Source of the DNA: Paramecium tetraurelia
Taxonomy: Eukaryota; Ciliophora; Oligohymenophorea; Peniculida; Parameciidae
Length of the DNA stretch: 64,000 nt
Direction: 5' to 3'
Assembly: GCF_000165425.1 (NCBI RefSeq)
Contig: NW_001799544.1
Location: forward strand, 124,001-188,000
Both the position numbers and the translations under genes were made by a program. Below, in pieces: positions 23,116 through 37,294 of the stretch. The notes below the pieces were generated by a model that did no database searches, was not told the origin of the DNA, and saw only the letters and a list, made by a program, of their open reading frames with translations. Positions within the stretch are counted from its first letter, which is position 1. Every line of letters begins with the position of its first letter.

Positions 23116-23316
23116 AAATTTGTATGGATATTCAATTATTATTTACTGTTTCCAATAAACTTATCTGTTTATTATTCATCTAGAATAGAAATCAGTTAAG
23201 CAGGGTGTAAACTACTTTCTTTGAAAAAGCATTGAAAAATATATCTAAGTTTATTTTTTTATGATAAAATATTGAAAAATAAATTCATTATTAAATTTAT
23301 CATAAAATTGTGAAAA

Positions 23317-24625
<1,309 letters not shown>

Positions 24626-24760
24626 ATTCAATTTGTTATCACTTAAATACATTTATTTATCTATTTGCATTCTCTGGGCTTTGATTATCAAGTTATCGAA
24701 CGCGTACTTTCATTAAGTTTATTCTTAATATAAGTGATTAATATAATTATAAAAATTTGA

Positions 24761-26264
24761 ATGGCATCAACTAATTAAACATAAAAAGACGTACTCAAAT
24801 TAAAACTATAAAATAGAAATACAAAGGAGAATTCCAACCTTTGAATAAGGTCAGACATGGATTTGGAACTTATATATATGAAAATTCTTTTTTTACTTAT
24901 GAAGGGTAATGGGAAAATGGAATTAAGCAAGGTTAAGGAATTTTGAAGATGAAAGATGGCAGTTATTATTAAGGAAATTTTGAAAAGGGAGAAATCGAAG
25001 GTCATGGAGAATTTCATTATGCAAATGGATCAATGTATGTTGGGGAGTTTCATTAAGGAGAGAAGCATGGATAAGGGGTTTTTTCATCTGCAAATATGAC
25101 TTATGAGGGACAATGGCATCTAAACTGCATGTAAGGAAGTGGAATCTTGTAAACACCTATATACAGAATTGAAGGAACTTTTTTATAACACAAACCTCAT
25201 GGACATTGTAATTATTATTCAGAGGAGTATAATTATATTGGAGAATTCGATAAAGGTAAAAGATCAGGAAAAGGAAAGTACGAAAGCAATTTAGAAGATT
25301 ATGAGGGAGAATTCTTAGATGATAAGAAACATGGCTCAGGCATTTTAGTCAAGAAGGGAGATTATCCATATTATTATGCTGGGGAATTTCTTTAAGATAA
25401 TCCTACATGTATGGAATTTTCATTTACTATTTTTAGTGCAAGCCAATAAACTCAATTTTAAATTAGATCCACAACCAGAAGAACCCATAGATCCAAAAGC
25501 AAAGAAGGGAGAACCTGTTATTGATTTAACTTAAGTGTTGGTTCATGAATTAAAGTCAGGAAAAACTATCAATTTTGAACTCTACTTAGTTTATTAAGGA
25601 CCAGATATTGAGGATCCAGTTCAACCGACATAATAAGAGATTGATGAAATGGTTAAGAATTGGTAAAAGGAGGCCAAAAAATAAAAAAATCCTCCACCCA
25701 TGCCTGATTTTGGAGCTAAGAGAATGATACCTTCTCCGCCTGTTTAAATCAAACAAGAATCAGGAAGAATCTTAGAATTAAAGATGAGTAATTTATGATT
25801 TTTATTAAAAGTTTAAAAAACTGATTAAGGAGATAAGCTATTCAGAATTGATTACAGAGAAAAGTTGGCTGTTAGGAGGGAAGAAGTAACACGATTGAAA
25901 GCAGAAATTGAAGCATAAAAGCAATTAGAAGAATAATAAGCTTAATAGCCTGTTAAAAAGAAGGATGCTAAGAAACAAGCAAAGAAATAACCTGAGCCAG
26001 ATCAAATAGATTTATCTGTCAAATTATTTGTTGAAGGAGACAATGAACCTTTGACTGTTGAAACAAAGGAGGGAATGGTCAGAATAGAAAATTTAGAATA
26101 TCCTGAAGATTTTCCTCCTGGCAAATATTATTATGGTATTGATCTCTTTTACCTTAGTTATTTCTAATAAATCAACAAATTCAATAGGTGATTTTGTGCC
26201 AATTGAGATCGAAGTAATTATCAATCCAGAAGGTGGTCTTAAATAGTAGCCAAAAAAAAAATGA
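24761..26264 (+). CDS. MORN-repeat protein
   Basis: Spliced length 467 aa, four introns (26, 28, 24 and 22 nt; the third, 25788-25811, ends AAG). The N-terminal half holds seven or more MORN repeats (YEGQWENGIKQGQGILKMKD, YYQGNFEKGEIEGHGEFHY, YVGEFHQGEKHGQGVF, YIGEFDKGKRSGKGKY, YEGEFLDDKKHGSGILV), with the typical YxGxxxxGxxxGxG spacing. The C-terminal half is acidic and charged with a coiled coil (VRREEVTRLKAEIEAQKQLE) and the end VPIEIEVIINPEGG. MORN proteins in ciliates are mostly cortical or axonemal (radial spoke-like), so a cytoskeletal role is inferred. The first intron fixes the start MASTNQTQKDKYKGEF. Confidence 0.9.
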
Positions 26265-26485
26265 TTCTATCATAAATTATTTTAAAAAGTATATCTCCTA
26301 TATCCAGATTAATTAATTAATTCGAAAAGATGGTTTTTTGTTAATTCTGTTTTAATTTGAATTCTGCTGTTTCTAAGATAAACAGATATTCAAAATCCTA
26401 TTCAAATGAAATATTTAAAATGAATATAAGTATTAGTTGATATGCATAAAAACACCAAAAAATGTGAAAAATTATATCATTGATT

Positions 26486-27513
26486 TCATTACTTTTGTCG
26501 CTTAAAAAATAACACAGTGATTTACTTGAATTAATTAATGAATTCTGGATAATTCGCTTTGTGGTACTATCACTGGCTTTAATTTTTTATCCTAAAATGT
26601 GAAATAGGTTTACTTTTTGATTCATCACACTTGAAAATTAAAAGTGTTGCACTAAGGCTTGGCGACCTTGGATTCTGGCATACCTCAACTCACATATCTA
26701 ACCTTTATGCAAAGTTACTTACTTTTTCGCTATTGAAGTGTGGCCAGCCATTATCATGAAAGTCTTTGTAAAATTACACAATATAAAGTGGGTGAATGAA
26801 ATTTATGAATGCATAGCCCATGTTACATTTATTCTAAATTTAGTATTTTTGTTGTAATTACCTTGAAATCAATGGGGAGATACAAGAAATCGTATGAATC
26901 GTGATGTTTAAGGTCGATTAAATCTTACAACATTTAGACTGTGTATTTGTTGGGTATGTTCTTGATCATAATTGTTGTTCTCTCATCAGAATAATTAATG
27001 ACATCCTCGAGTCTAACAACAAAATAATGAGATTCCTCCTCGGAGATAGTCTTTCTTTTTCTCCTTTCTGTTTCTGAGCCACTAGTCAACAAGGATTGAC
27101 GAGATGAGCCTAATTATAGGCAAGGCTCATTGGAAATCTCGGTGGAAAGATTAGAGCCCACTTTTTAATCAAATGATTTGTTGTTGAAGACTTGAGAGAT
27201 CTATTCCATTATTTGATCAGACCCTAGACTATTTTCTTTCTTATAGAGAATCACTTTAGGTTCTAGAGATTTTAACTTATATATTGAGATTACCTGCAAA
27301 CATTTTAATTGCCCTGTCGATAGTATCACTATTTGACTTGCTTTCTTAACTCTCCTTGCTCTCATTTGACATGTTGTTAGTTATTCTCTCAATTTCGTCG
27401 AATAATTCTTATGAACTATGGTCCTTTTATTTTGATAAGATTTCATTTAAATCTCTGTGATTTCTAATACATTGCAAGATCTGTTCCTAATTTAAACGTA
27501 TCTGCTTGTCCAT
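26486..27513 (-). CDS. Mei2-like RNA-binding protein
   Basis: Spliced length 298 aa, five introns (31, 28, 25, 22 and 25 nt). The C-terminal half is the Mei2-type RRM (RRM_2): TTIMIKNIPNKYTVQMLQDL, then [20 protein letters not shown], then AFINF and RYARIQGRQALVQHFQFSS; these are near-invariant in the family (KNIPNK, DFxNxCNxGYAFIN, GRxxLxxHFQ). The N-terminal half is Ser/Glu-rich and disordered. The last intron (26501-26525) ends AAG; without it the frame runs on for about 100 codons into the convergent MORN gene, with it the protein ends IHQLIQRQKQ. In other eukaryotes Mei2 proteins regulate meiosis; here that is only an inference. Confidence 0.92.
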
Positions 27514-27647
27514 TAAAATATTAAATTTTATTTTTTTTAGTATATTTTTATTTAGCAGTCTTCAAATGGTATTGCAGTATTAAGATTTTTGAGTCATCCA
27601 CCAAACAGAGTGTAGGTACATTCAATAATCAATCCAAGAAATAGAAA

Positions 27648-29134
27648 ATGACAAAAAGTTATTTTTAAGGAGATCTTTCATAATCAGACATGATAGTGTT
27701 GACAGAGTCCGAATTGAAGAGAATTAAGGTATTTTGAAATAATTGAAAATAGAATCTATCAGTTATTACAACAAAAGAGGAGTAATTACAACACAAAAGG
27801 TTGATGGAAGAATAAAAAGAGAAATAGTTGGCAGCTGCCTAAGCAAAAAAATAAAGAATGTTATAGATTGAAGAGGAGAAGAAGAAATCTATTCCACTGA
27901 GTTAACAAGAGCAAGAAGACAAATTTGCCAAGGATTCCTTGTTATCAAGAGTTTTATAATATATTTATGTCATTAGGCATAGGAAATAATAAATGAACAA
28001 ATTGATGATGTCAAAGAGATGAATAAAATGGTCATGTACGCTAAATGTGTTACAATCAGAGATAAATAACTGTAAGAAAAAAAAGAGTTATATGATCAGT
28101 ACAAAATGCAAGAAAAACGAAAAGACTTGATGATGGAAATAGAGAGACTTAGAGCAATCAAATTTCATGAGGAAAAGGATCAGAAATAAAAACAATAATT
28201 AAAACATGGACATGAAATCATAATTGAATAAATTAAAGAAAGAGAATTGATAAGATTGAAAGAAAAGGAAGAACAAGAAAGAGAAGGACAGATTATGCTT
28301 AAATAAATTAAATAATTATAATAGGAAGAGGTTCACAAGACCTAACTAAGAAAGAGTCAACAAGCTAAGGTGCAAGATGAGATTCTTGTGGCCAACCACA
28401 AGGCAATTTTGATCAAAGAAAAGAGAATACAAGAGGAGAGAGACGAGGAAGAGAAAATATTATAATACAATCTATAAAAGGCATAAAAGGAGGCTGAGTT
28501 CTTAGAAGAGTAAAGAAGAATTAAGGAAGAGAAAGAAAGAGAAGTGTAGAGATTGAGAGAGATGTAGGAGAAGGCTCAAGATAGAGCAGCTGAATTAGAT
28601 CTATTAAGAGCGAAAAGAGCAATGGAACAAAATGAAAGATAAGCCAGAGAGAAAGAAAGAAGAGAATTAGAGTTGAAGATGAAATTAAATAATGAAGTTA
28701 CAGAAGCTAGAAAGTTATAACAAAAGGAGAAGTTAGAGAGATATTAAGAATAAGTAGATTATGTATTATTATTTTAATAGGCTAAATTAGAAAGAGACGA
28801 ATTCCAAAAGGTTATTTAGAAACAAAAACAAGAAAGGGAAAATGAGATGAAAATCCTATAGGATAAAGAAGCACTAAGAAAGAAACATGCAGAAGAACTC
28901 AGAAAATAAATCATTTAGAATGAAGAGAAAAGGAAGTAGGAGGAAAGAGACAAGTATTTTTTAATATTTATTGTTAGGCTTGAGGAAGGAAAGAAAATCA
29001 AAGATAAATTGAATTAAGAAAAAAGGCTTTTGGAGAGCATTAAGGACAATAAACTTAAGGATCTAAACGAAAAAGCAATACCTGATAAGTATAAAGCAGA
29101 ATTAACTAAGAAAAAAATTAGTATTAATATTTGA
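27648..29134 (+). CDS. CFAP45: Cilia- and flagella-associated protein 45 (CCDC19/NESG1)
   Basis: Spliced length 461 aa, four introns (24, 26, 27 and 24 nt). The protein is one long, highly charged coiled coil. Family marks are the N-terminal VLTESELKRIK block, EEEKKKSIPLSQQEQE, EEVHKTQLRKSQQAKVQDEI, runs of KEREVQRLREMQEKAQDRAA, and the C-terminal block EKAIPDKYKAELTKKKI, which matches the IPEKYxxxLxKKK end of CFAP45. CFAP45 is a microtubule inner protein of axonemal doublets, so it acts inside cilia. Start at ATG 27648 is the first in-frame ATG; a short upstream exon cannot be excluded. Spliced length agrees with the family. Confidence 0.85.
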
Positions 29135-29197
29135 TTGTTCCATTTGCTTATTTATATTAAATTATTATTTACACAACTTCATTCCTAAGAATTTAGA

Positions 29198-29878
29198 ATG
29201 AATGATTTAACTAGAATTCAATCTGAAATAAATCAAAATTCTAATGAAAGTTAGAATAATGATGATAATAGACTAGGAGTAAGAAAAAATAACACTTTTC
29301 CCTATGAATAAAAAATAGGAATAGGTCAACCATAAAGTTGCTATGATGCAAATCAAATTTCTAATTTACCGAATTAGGTTAATTAAACAGATCAATGGAC
29401 TTTGCTCTCATAGGATGAAAATTTAACTATGATTTTCAAATCAATTAATTAATAATCAATAGTATTAATTTACAAACAATTATAAGTATAAGATTTGGAC
29501 ACTCAGATTTTCTTTATGAATTTAGCAATGAGTATCATTGATTCCTTTTCTTTTTTTCTTTTTTTAGGAGATACTAATTAGTCTCTTAGAATGAACAAAT
29601 TAGTTCGAAATGGAACTTAACTTATAGAGCTTCACAAATTGTTTAAAAAATCTGATAAAGATGATTAAAAAAATATCATTTTAGAATATTAGATTAATTA
29701 TTTCAGTTCTGAAATCTAATTAAGGCATTACATTGAAAAAGCGCTTTAGGAGATTAAATTAATAGTTAATTTATTGTAAAAATAATATAATCTAATAAAG
29801 AAGATTGAATATGATAAAAATAATGATGAGTTTGATAAAATAATATCAGATTTTATACAAGAGATGAAAAAAATATGA
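29198..29878 (+). CDS. Unrecognised protein with coiled-coil C-terminus
   Basis: 226 codons unspliced, or 214 aa if the 36-nt GT...TAG segment in 29532-29570 (a T-rich run, otherwise encoding DSFSFFLFL) is removed, which I favour because the peptide then reads NLAMRDTNQSLRMNKLVR. The N-terminus is Asn/Gln-rich; the C-terminus is helical (EKALQEIKLIVNLLQKQYNL, then KKIEYDKNNDEFDKIISDF). No family recognised. It follows CFAP45 by 63 bp on the same strand. Confidence 0.6.
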
Positions 29879-29921
29879 TTTATATAATTTATTCGAATAT
29901 TATCATAAAAAAAGTAGTATT

Positions 29922-30584
29922 TCAGCAAAAGAAATCTTTTGGAAATTGTTTGATGCTCAATCTAGCCACTTTAGCCTTAGTTGGCATAATTTATCTGGCT
30001 GTTCGAGTTTGTTCAAAGTGATGTTTCAATTCGACTGTAGATAGCAATAATAAATCTAAAAGGTTCTAGTTTTCAAATTTTTCATTTCTTTTTTATCTTT
30101 AAACTGTCCCTCTAATAGAATTCAAACGATCATCTCTGTCGCACTCTTCAGTTTTAACTCTTCTAACTGCTGCATTTTTTTGTAATTTTAACATAATTTC
30201 CTAGGATTCCTATAACACATTTTTTTTTGGGCTTGAGACTTAATCTTCTAATGCAGTTTCTGTTTTTTATTTTCTCGAGATAAGCTAAGAATCATTAACC
30301 ATTTCTTGTAGTTTTCTTTTTTGCCTAATTTATTAAGAATGAAAGGAATTGTATTTTAGCTGAGGTTTTTCTCTGCTTGGGCTTGAAGATGATGCTTATC
30401 GTTATTGATTTATTTTAGGATTGCTTTTAATTCTGTATGATGGAGATTCTTTTTATTTTGGAATGTTTTTTTCTGGAGTTCTCACCTTCTATAAATATTA
30501 AGCCACTGATGGCAAAACATTAGCTCTTTGGGATTGTCTCTAAAATCTTGATGTGTGTAAATAGAATGGCTATTTATTGAACAT
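29922..30584 (-). CDS. Unrecognised basic, Gln/Lys-rich protein
   Basis: An uninterrupted frame of 221 codons with no intron: MFNKQPFYLHTSRFQRQSQR at the start, a Ser/Lys/Gln-rich middle, then EIMLKLQKNAAVRRVKTEEC, a charged helical segment and the end ARLSIKQFPKDFFC. Likely disordered with basic patches. No domain recognised. Convergent with the preceding gene, 43 bp away. Confidence 0.6.
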
Positions 30585-30658
30585 GTTAATTAGAAATTTA
30601 ATATATAAAAAATACAACACTCTGCTGGAAACAATTCAATAAAATCATTATCAATCAT

Positions 30659-31390
30659 TCATAGATCTAAGTCAATGTTCACACAAATCCCATTTAAGCT
30701 CAATAGATGTTTCTAACAAATATAGATTCTTCATACTGTTTCTTCTTCAAATTGAATACTAACAAGTTGTTCAATATAACTCTAAATTGGCACAATCACC
30801 AAATTTTACAGAATCTAATCACTCTTCTCCATTTAATCTAAAAAATCTTGACCCAAATAAATAGAATCTTATATTAACAATCTACTTACCAGCAAATGAA
30901 TTGTAAATGATATCGATTATCAGGCAGATTTTGTTTGTAACACTCTTAAAACTAAGATTTTAGGGGAAGATCATTCCATTATATATCAACTGCATATCAT
31001 TTAAAAGCTTTAAACGAACATCAGGAAGTCCCTGTTAAATCAAAGCCCTCATCTCTTCTTTTTGTGATAACTTCACTAAATTTGCATCTCTCAACATTTT
31101 ACAATAATCCCCGATGGCATTTATTTTGTCTTAGTTATTTCTAATTTCAAGGGATTAAGCTCTAATTTTCATGATTATATACTAATAAGCATTCCAAATA
31201 TTATTATTTTCTTCAAAAATATATCCACATCTATTTTTCCTCGCGATATTAAAATATCGACACTCTTTGAAATACTCACAGTATCCTCAAAATATTTATC
31301 ATGAACTAACACTTCTCTTATTTAACTTAAAGTTTATTTTCTTTATCTAATTTTTAAGCTTATTTCGTCAAGATTGTTTTATTATTACAT
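30659..31390 (-). CDS. Divergent armadillo/importin-alpha-like protein (tentative)
   Basis: Start MQQQNNLDEISLKIRQRKQT has a basic, helical pattern like an importin-beta-binding segment, and later SLEIRNNQDKINAIGDYCKM resembles an armadillo repeat core, followed by LIQQGLPDVRLKLLNDMQLI. Introns: one near the N-terminus must be 2 mod 3 long (47 nt or 17 nt both fit), one at 30868-30889 (22 nt, ends AAG) and one of 24 nt. The predicted protein is only about 220 aa, much shorter than importin-alpha (about 530 aa), so it may be a remnant or a different helical-repeat protein. The stop at 30659 is followed at once by a small gap and the next gene. Confidence 0.4.
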
Positions 31391-32164
31391 TTTTAAGAAT
31401 AATAATAATCCTTAGGAAATTCAATAATTGATGTTCAATTATTAATCTAATCCTTAATTTCAATAAATTAGCGAGAACCAATATAGATATAGATGTAAAA
31501 AACCATACACAAAAATAGATGTTGATAAGTGATATATATATATTTAGAATCGTGCTAAGCTACTGCAATTTAAATGATACATTATTCATCAGAGTATGGA
31601 TTTGTCTTTCAATTTATATGTATCTAGGTAGATTTCATCTCTTTTAATCATTTAATAAAGTTGAAAAGTTTTCATAGAATCAAAATACATTTTAATCAGC
31701 TTATTTCATATAATTAATATTGAGAATGGAGAATTATATAATTGAATTGTACGGGTTCAAACATAGAGAGAAATCTAAATTTTAGATAAAACGCAAAGAA
31801 GCATTTATTTATGTAACTACAATAACCTATTTATAATTCAATTCAACATTTTTGATATTTATATTTTTAGAATAATTTATTAGAAAATAAACTAGTTTAA
31901 TGTTTATAGAAATTCAATATTAATACATCAAGAGGTGAAAAAGAGATTTTGGAATTAAGTTCTTAATTAAATGAATAAAATACAAATATATTAATTTAAT
32001 TGAACACACTCAGGAATAAGGCGATTAGTATTTGATTGATATTAAGTGTTGAGATATGAAATACTATATTGTCACTTAATTAAATTTAAATTTAACAATT
32101 TAAACATATTTATTTTTATTCTTAAAACTAATTTAAATAGAACAAGTAAATCAAAACTTTATTA
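31391..32164. other. Intergenic, no gene seen
   Basis: About 770 bp of AT-rich sequence between two minus-strand genes. Open frames are present in both strands because only TGA stops translation, but none has a coding-like composition or a family motif. Confidence 0.5.
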
Positions 32165-32847
32165 TCAATCCATGCTTCCTTTTCTAGTTTGCAGTATATT
32201 TTTGAACAAGGGGATTACTATATGTGGAGTTTCATGGATTGTTTGATTAATAGCAGCATCTTTTATTTTATCTGCATATATTTTTTCTGCTAAATATCTA
32301 GAGTTATAATATCATATGAATTTACACATGTAAGCAGCTTGTTCTTAGTGACACTTTAGAAGGCTTTTTATTGTGATGTTCAATTAAATTCAAATAAACT
32401 TATTTTTAAACATTTCTTAAGATCTATTATTTCAATTTGATATCTCTTGATTAATTCACAAGATATTTACCTAAGTATTTAATGGACGTTGCAAATAAAA
32501 GGTTCGACTTATGAATTCTCCAAATTTTTTGTTTAATTTCTCATTGGCTTAACTAATTTCTCTGCTTAGTTTTTATTGAATGAAACTATTTCTGATACAT
32601 TTTAATCAAGACTTTATGGCATTTTGAAATTTATTTATCCAGCTTCTAAAATTAATGAGTTTAACAATAATTACTTCTTCGCGCTTTAGCATTTTTTATG
32701 AATTTAGCAGTTCTATTTCTCTATGCCTGAATTTGGCAATCTTTGATATGATAAATAGAGACTACATTTATTAATATCCTAAACGAGATTGAAAAAGTTT
32801 TAGACAAACTCTTAATGTTCAGAATCGCTTTCATAATCTGAGCTCAT
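32165..32847 (-). CDS. Unrecognised small protein
   Basis: Spliced length 209 aa. Start MSSDYESDSEHQEFVQNFFN; acidic N-terminus, then LILEAGQINFKMPQSL, a helical Lys/Gln-rich part and the C-terminus YLAEKIYADKIKDAAINQTI...LFKNILQTRKGSMD. Two introns: 32446-32470 (25 nt, ends AAG) and a 28-nt intron ending TAG. Together they turn a frame that first appeared to contain an in-frame TGA into a clean gene, which supports both splices. No family recognised. Confidence 0.6.
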
Positions 32848-33384
32848 ATAATATAAATTAATTAATTAAATAGTTCGTAGTTTAGTGTATTATTATCCAA
32901 CCATAAGATTTTACTCAAAACTATTTTGATTGCGATGACTTACTTGTTTTGTGTCAAATTTGTTATATTTTAGTTTTAAGCACTTAATTATAAGTGTATA
33001 TATTAAATAATATTGGTATTAAATATTCCAAATTAACCGAAGTAATAATTCTAAATATAATAATAATTGAATGAAAACCTTCTTGTAAAAACTACAATAA
33101 AGTAAAATATTCAAGAATTCTCAAATTATTTTCATCTTAATGGAAATTAAGAGTATTCTGTATTGCAATCTATAAGAAATTACTAATGACTATTACTTTT
33201 CAGAAATATTGAAAAATTACTTTATTTCCTGAAGAAAATGAAGAAATTAAATATTTAAAAGAATTGTCATTAAAATGAGATATTTTAATATTGGTTAGAA
33301 ATCAATAAATATAATAAAAAGATATTAAATGGACATAAAATTATAAAATTTCTCTTATTATTTTTCAGAATTAAGTATTTAAAA
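32848..33384. other. Divergent promoter region
   Basis: 537 bp between two divergently transcribed genes. AT-rich, no coding signal seen. It should contain both promoters. Confidence 0.55.
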
Positions 33385-34397
33385 ATGGAATTAATTATTC
33401 TTAAAACTTAGGAATGCGCAAAAGTAATTGAAACCAAATGGATTAGAGCAGCGCCGATCATTTACATTTTGATTGGTACATTTCTTATTTCAATAAACTC
33501 TCTGCTTGGTAAAACAGTTGGAATGAATGCTAATTAAATTGTTTATGTTAGAGGAATGGTCATGTGCTTATTAGGGCAAGTTATAGCGAACACTTCGAAA
33601 GTAGAACTCTATGGATTTTCAAGGGATGTCTACACGAAGCTATTTTAAAGAAGCATAATTGGATGTTTCGCCACACTTCTATTCTATACTGGTCTCAAGT
33701 ATGTGAATATTGCTGAAGCACAAGTACTCTTACAAACTTCTCCTTTTTGGACAACGTTAATCGCCATCTATTATCTCAAAACAGAAACTTTATCATGGAA
33801 ATTATTTACTAATTTAATAGTATGTTTTCTAGGGATAATATTAATAACTTAGCCTCCCTTTTTAAAGACAATTCTTGGTTAAAGTGCAGTTATCACAAAA
33901 GATTCTGAAACTTAACTTTTTGGATGTGTTTTGCTATTATTTTCTGCTTTCTTCTTTTCACTAGTTTAGGTATTAATAAACAATTTATCAAACAAAGTAA
34001 TCATTTTCGTATTTATCACTAGGTAAATCAATTAGTTATACCATAATATTTCGGAATTACTTCCTTGATTATTTCAGCGATAGCCTGCATAATTGATCCC
34101 AGCCTTATTTGGAGAAACCCATCACTAGCTGAGGCTGTTCTACTACTTTCACTTGGCTTAGTTTCTTATCTGCAATAAATCTTTCTGAATCGTGCATATA
34201 TGAAGGGAGATTTGACTGAGATGTCCATGTTGGGTTAAACATAGATCTTATATGGATATATATTTGATATCCTTAGAGGGGCTCATATATCGTATTTAAG
34301 TGTTCTAGGATCTCTTTTGATAGTAGGAGCATTATTTAAAGTTATAATGGATAAGAAAAAATAAAAAGAGAGGTTGTAAAAGGAGTTGCCAAAATGA
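33385..34397 (+). CDS. EamA/DMT-type membrane transporter
   Basis: Spliced length 328 aa with one intron at 33999-34024 (26 nt, TAG). About ten hydrophobic helices are visible in the two-times-five EamA pattern: IIYILIGTFLISINSLLGKT, YVRGMVMCLLGQVIANTSK, IIGCFATLLFYTGLKYVNIA, EAQVLLQTSPFWTTLIAIYY, LIVCFLGIILITQPPFLKT, VLLLFSAFFFSLVQ, then LIISAIACIIDPSLIW, AVLLLSLGLVSYLQQIFLNR and ISYLSVLGSLLIVGALFKV. The motif of helix 3-4 (LKYVNIAEAQVLLQTSPFWT) is typical of EamA/SLC35G drug/metabolite transporters. Substrate unknown. The C-tail is lysine-rich and cytosolic. Confidence 0.85.
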
Positions 34398-34472
34398 CAG
34401 AAATAAATTTTGATTTTTATATGTGTACGTAAATTGAATTTATAAATGTATATAGACAACATGAATAGAATA

Positions 34473-37277
34473 TCATTAGTTCACAATATATGTTCTTATT
34501 TCCAAAGGCAAGAGTATCAATGAAGGTTCTGTTTATTATTTTGGAATTCCATTTAAGTATGTGTCTTGCAAGGTAATGTTCTCAATGGATAAAATATCCT
34601 CTATTAAAGTTGTATTTAAGGTAATCGTATAATTTTGTACAGTGGAATTATCAAAAATTTCTAAGAGATTTTCAGCATATAATAAAATTTGATCAAAATT
34701 GGTTCTATGGAATTGTAATCTTAGTTATCGTGAATGGATTATTTGCTTATATTAAAAGGAAGAGAATTCATTGCTTAAGCGAATAAATTCATTAGTAAAT
34801 AGAAATTCATTCCACTTACATCTAAGACATTCAGAATTAAATTAAATGAAATGTCTAAAGAAGTGATTGTTTCGTTTTGCACAGGCTTCTCCTAATCCGT
34901 CATCTCCTGCTAGGTGTTCAATAATAATTTCTATAGTTTAAGAATTCAAGTTAAAGACTCCTTATGATCTGTCAGTGATGATGGAAGCTACTAAATTATC
35001 TGATTATAATAAAGCATAGGCTGTCATTGGATAGACATTACAATTGATTTAATCGTTTTCTTAGCATATTGGTTCATAATCTTCTCTTTTGAAACGCTCT
35101 CTCTATATGGGATACAAGCCATTGGAATCTGTGTAAAAAAGAGAATCCTGAGTAATATTCTAAAATGTTATCATCATTGTGTAGTCTCCCATTGTGAGAG
35201 TGTTAGCATACATTGAAGTTCGTAGTTCAATTCCATCTTGAGTGAAGAGGAGACTGAGAGCATAGATTTTACCACATTAAAGAATTACCTCTTAGAAAAA
35301 GGAATTCTATTTTAAAGTGTACATCTTCTCAAATTCACATATGAGTCCTCCATTGTTAAAATCACTCATTAGGACTGATTTTCCAGGTGATTTGATAGTG
35401 TATTTTTCAGATTGAGATTTTGAATTAGGATAATAATTGTATTTGACGGAAAAGGAATGATTGAGGTGAGTGAATATGAATTCATAATCAATACCTTATC
35501 TTTGTATTTCTAAAGTGACATTTTGAATAACTTCAGTCCAACTAATAGTTTCTATTGGTTCACCATATGAAAATTGTTTTTCTAATAATTTGATTTGTTC
35601 ACTTAAATCTAAATGCAATTAAAACTCATTAACAGGGGCACACTCAACTTAACAATCAAAATTCAAAACAAATTGTTATTCACTATATCCATAAAGATAG
35701 GTTTAGAATGTCAAAATATTAGTCTCATTAATTACTTTCATTTCTTACTGGGGTATAACAATTAGATCTTGAGATAAAATTTGAACATTCTTTGAGGGAA
35801 CTTCTAATTCTATGATTTTGGTTTGGCTATGTTGGGGATTATAAATCAAAACAATCACTGATTTTGATCTCCTGTTTTTGATGAAATACTCTAAAACGCA
35901 TTTAGAGTTTAGTGAACAATCCAAGATGATTCTTTTAGTTTGTTTATAAGTGTGTTTTAATTGTCCTATCAATTCAAATTTACTATGTGAATAATTATTA
36001 ATTTTTGATCTCAAATCTTCAAATTATCTATCAATTTATTATTACAAATCTTCCAAGACTTAGTATCTAGCTGTTGCTGAGATTCCATCATGATGTTACG
36101 ATAAAGCAATAAGTTCTGTTAGTTTTTGAGGAGATATTGTCATCAATTTATGTTGTATAGTGTAAAGATGGATTGCTTATAGCTGATACGATATTGTTCT
36201 TAAAAATCTTTTGAATTATGGGTGAGTTGTATACATGGCATTAAAATATACGCCATCTTCAAAATGTGGTAGAAAATCAGAATGTTTATGTGAGATTTGT
36301 GTGAAGGATTCTGAGGATTTCAAGTCATTGAAAAATTAACTTGGAGTGGACCATACTATTTTTAATTGACGACATTGAAATAATTCATAGAATTCTATTA
36401 CAAGATTCTAAGATTCTATATTTGTTTCATTAATGAATTAGAATGTATCACCACTATAATGAAATAATATGTTACCTAGACCACCTTGTTTTTAGTAATA
36501 TATTAATTATTCAAATTCTTTGAGTTGATTATACAGTTGAATACATTATGCATTATCACTAAGTTTGGATTAATTGATGTGAATTTGAGAGTGTCTCTTG
36601 AATCTTAAATGAGTCAAAATCTGATAATCGTAGGGTTGAATATGCTGAATGAATTCCAATCTCCCTTTCTTTACCCTTTAGATGATATCGTTTACATCAA
36701 CTCTTTCGATGATTTATTATTTCATATTGAATAGATAATTGAGAGCACTTTGAGTGTATGAGTGTCCGAAAGAGTCGATGTTCCAGGCAGTCTATATAGA
36801 TTGATTGAAGAGGTGATAAACCCATTAATGACCAAGTTGCAATTGCAAAATGATATCTTGATAGTTTGAACTGGCTTGATCATTTTATACCCAGCCTCCA
36901 TTGACAATTTCTAACCTACCTTAGTGAATGAATTCTTTGATGATGTTTTGTTGAGTTTCATTTTAATTTTCGTAAAACTCTTTAAAGTAACAAATCTCAC
37001 CTATTACATATGTGAATTCCGAATATTTTTGCATTGTTTCTAAGATCTATTCATAGAGACAATTGACACAAATAGTCTTAGAATACTTCTCACTGTAGAC
37101 ACCTTTTTGATACTGATGGAAGGTGTAAGATTAAAAGGGTTCTAAATGTGAGTGAATTGTAAAATGCAGTCGAGCATCAATGGGATGTGACATTGTTTCG
37201 CAGAGTTCGGAAACATCGCATTTTTGGACCAACTCACAAATTTTGATTTCGATTAAGAAAATAAATAACAGGAGCAT
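34473..37277 (-). CDS. GH38 alpha-mannosidase-like protein
   Basis: About 934 aa with no intron needed (2805 bp is 935 codons). A signal peptide is clear: MLLLFIFLIEIKICELV. GH38 marks: EIVNGGWVQNDQASSNYQDI, the nucleophile block TAWNIDSFGHSYTQ (Asp in IDxFGHS), IVWSTPSQFFNDL, DFLPHFEDGVYFNAMYTTHP, SQHHDGISATARYQV, and the C-terminal SLILLPLEIRTYIV. Family enzymes trim mannose from N-glycans in lysosome or Golgi. Two catalytic positions look changed: the N-terminal zinc motif HSHDD is here HSHLEPF, and the acid-base region, GDDF/GSDF in the family, is GDTF. The enzyme may therefore be altered or inactive. It starts 17 bp downstream of the p24 gene on the same strand and is convergent with the transporter. 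Confidence 0.88.
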
Positions 37278-37294
37278 ACTTATTTAAAAATATA

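Noticed and set aside
29922-32847. Apparent in-frame TGA codons suggesting selenocysteine or TGA reassigned to tryptophan
   Set aside because: Allowing AAG-ending introns and choosing the right frame gave clean genes (29922-30584, 30659-31390 and 32165-32847). Many other genes here end convincingly at TGA.
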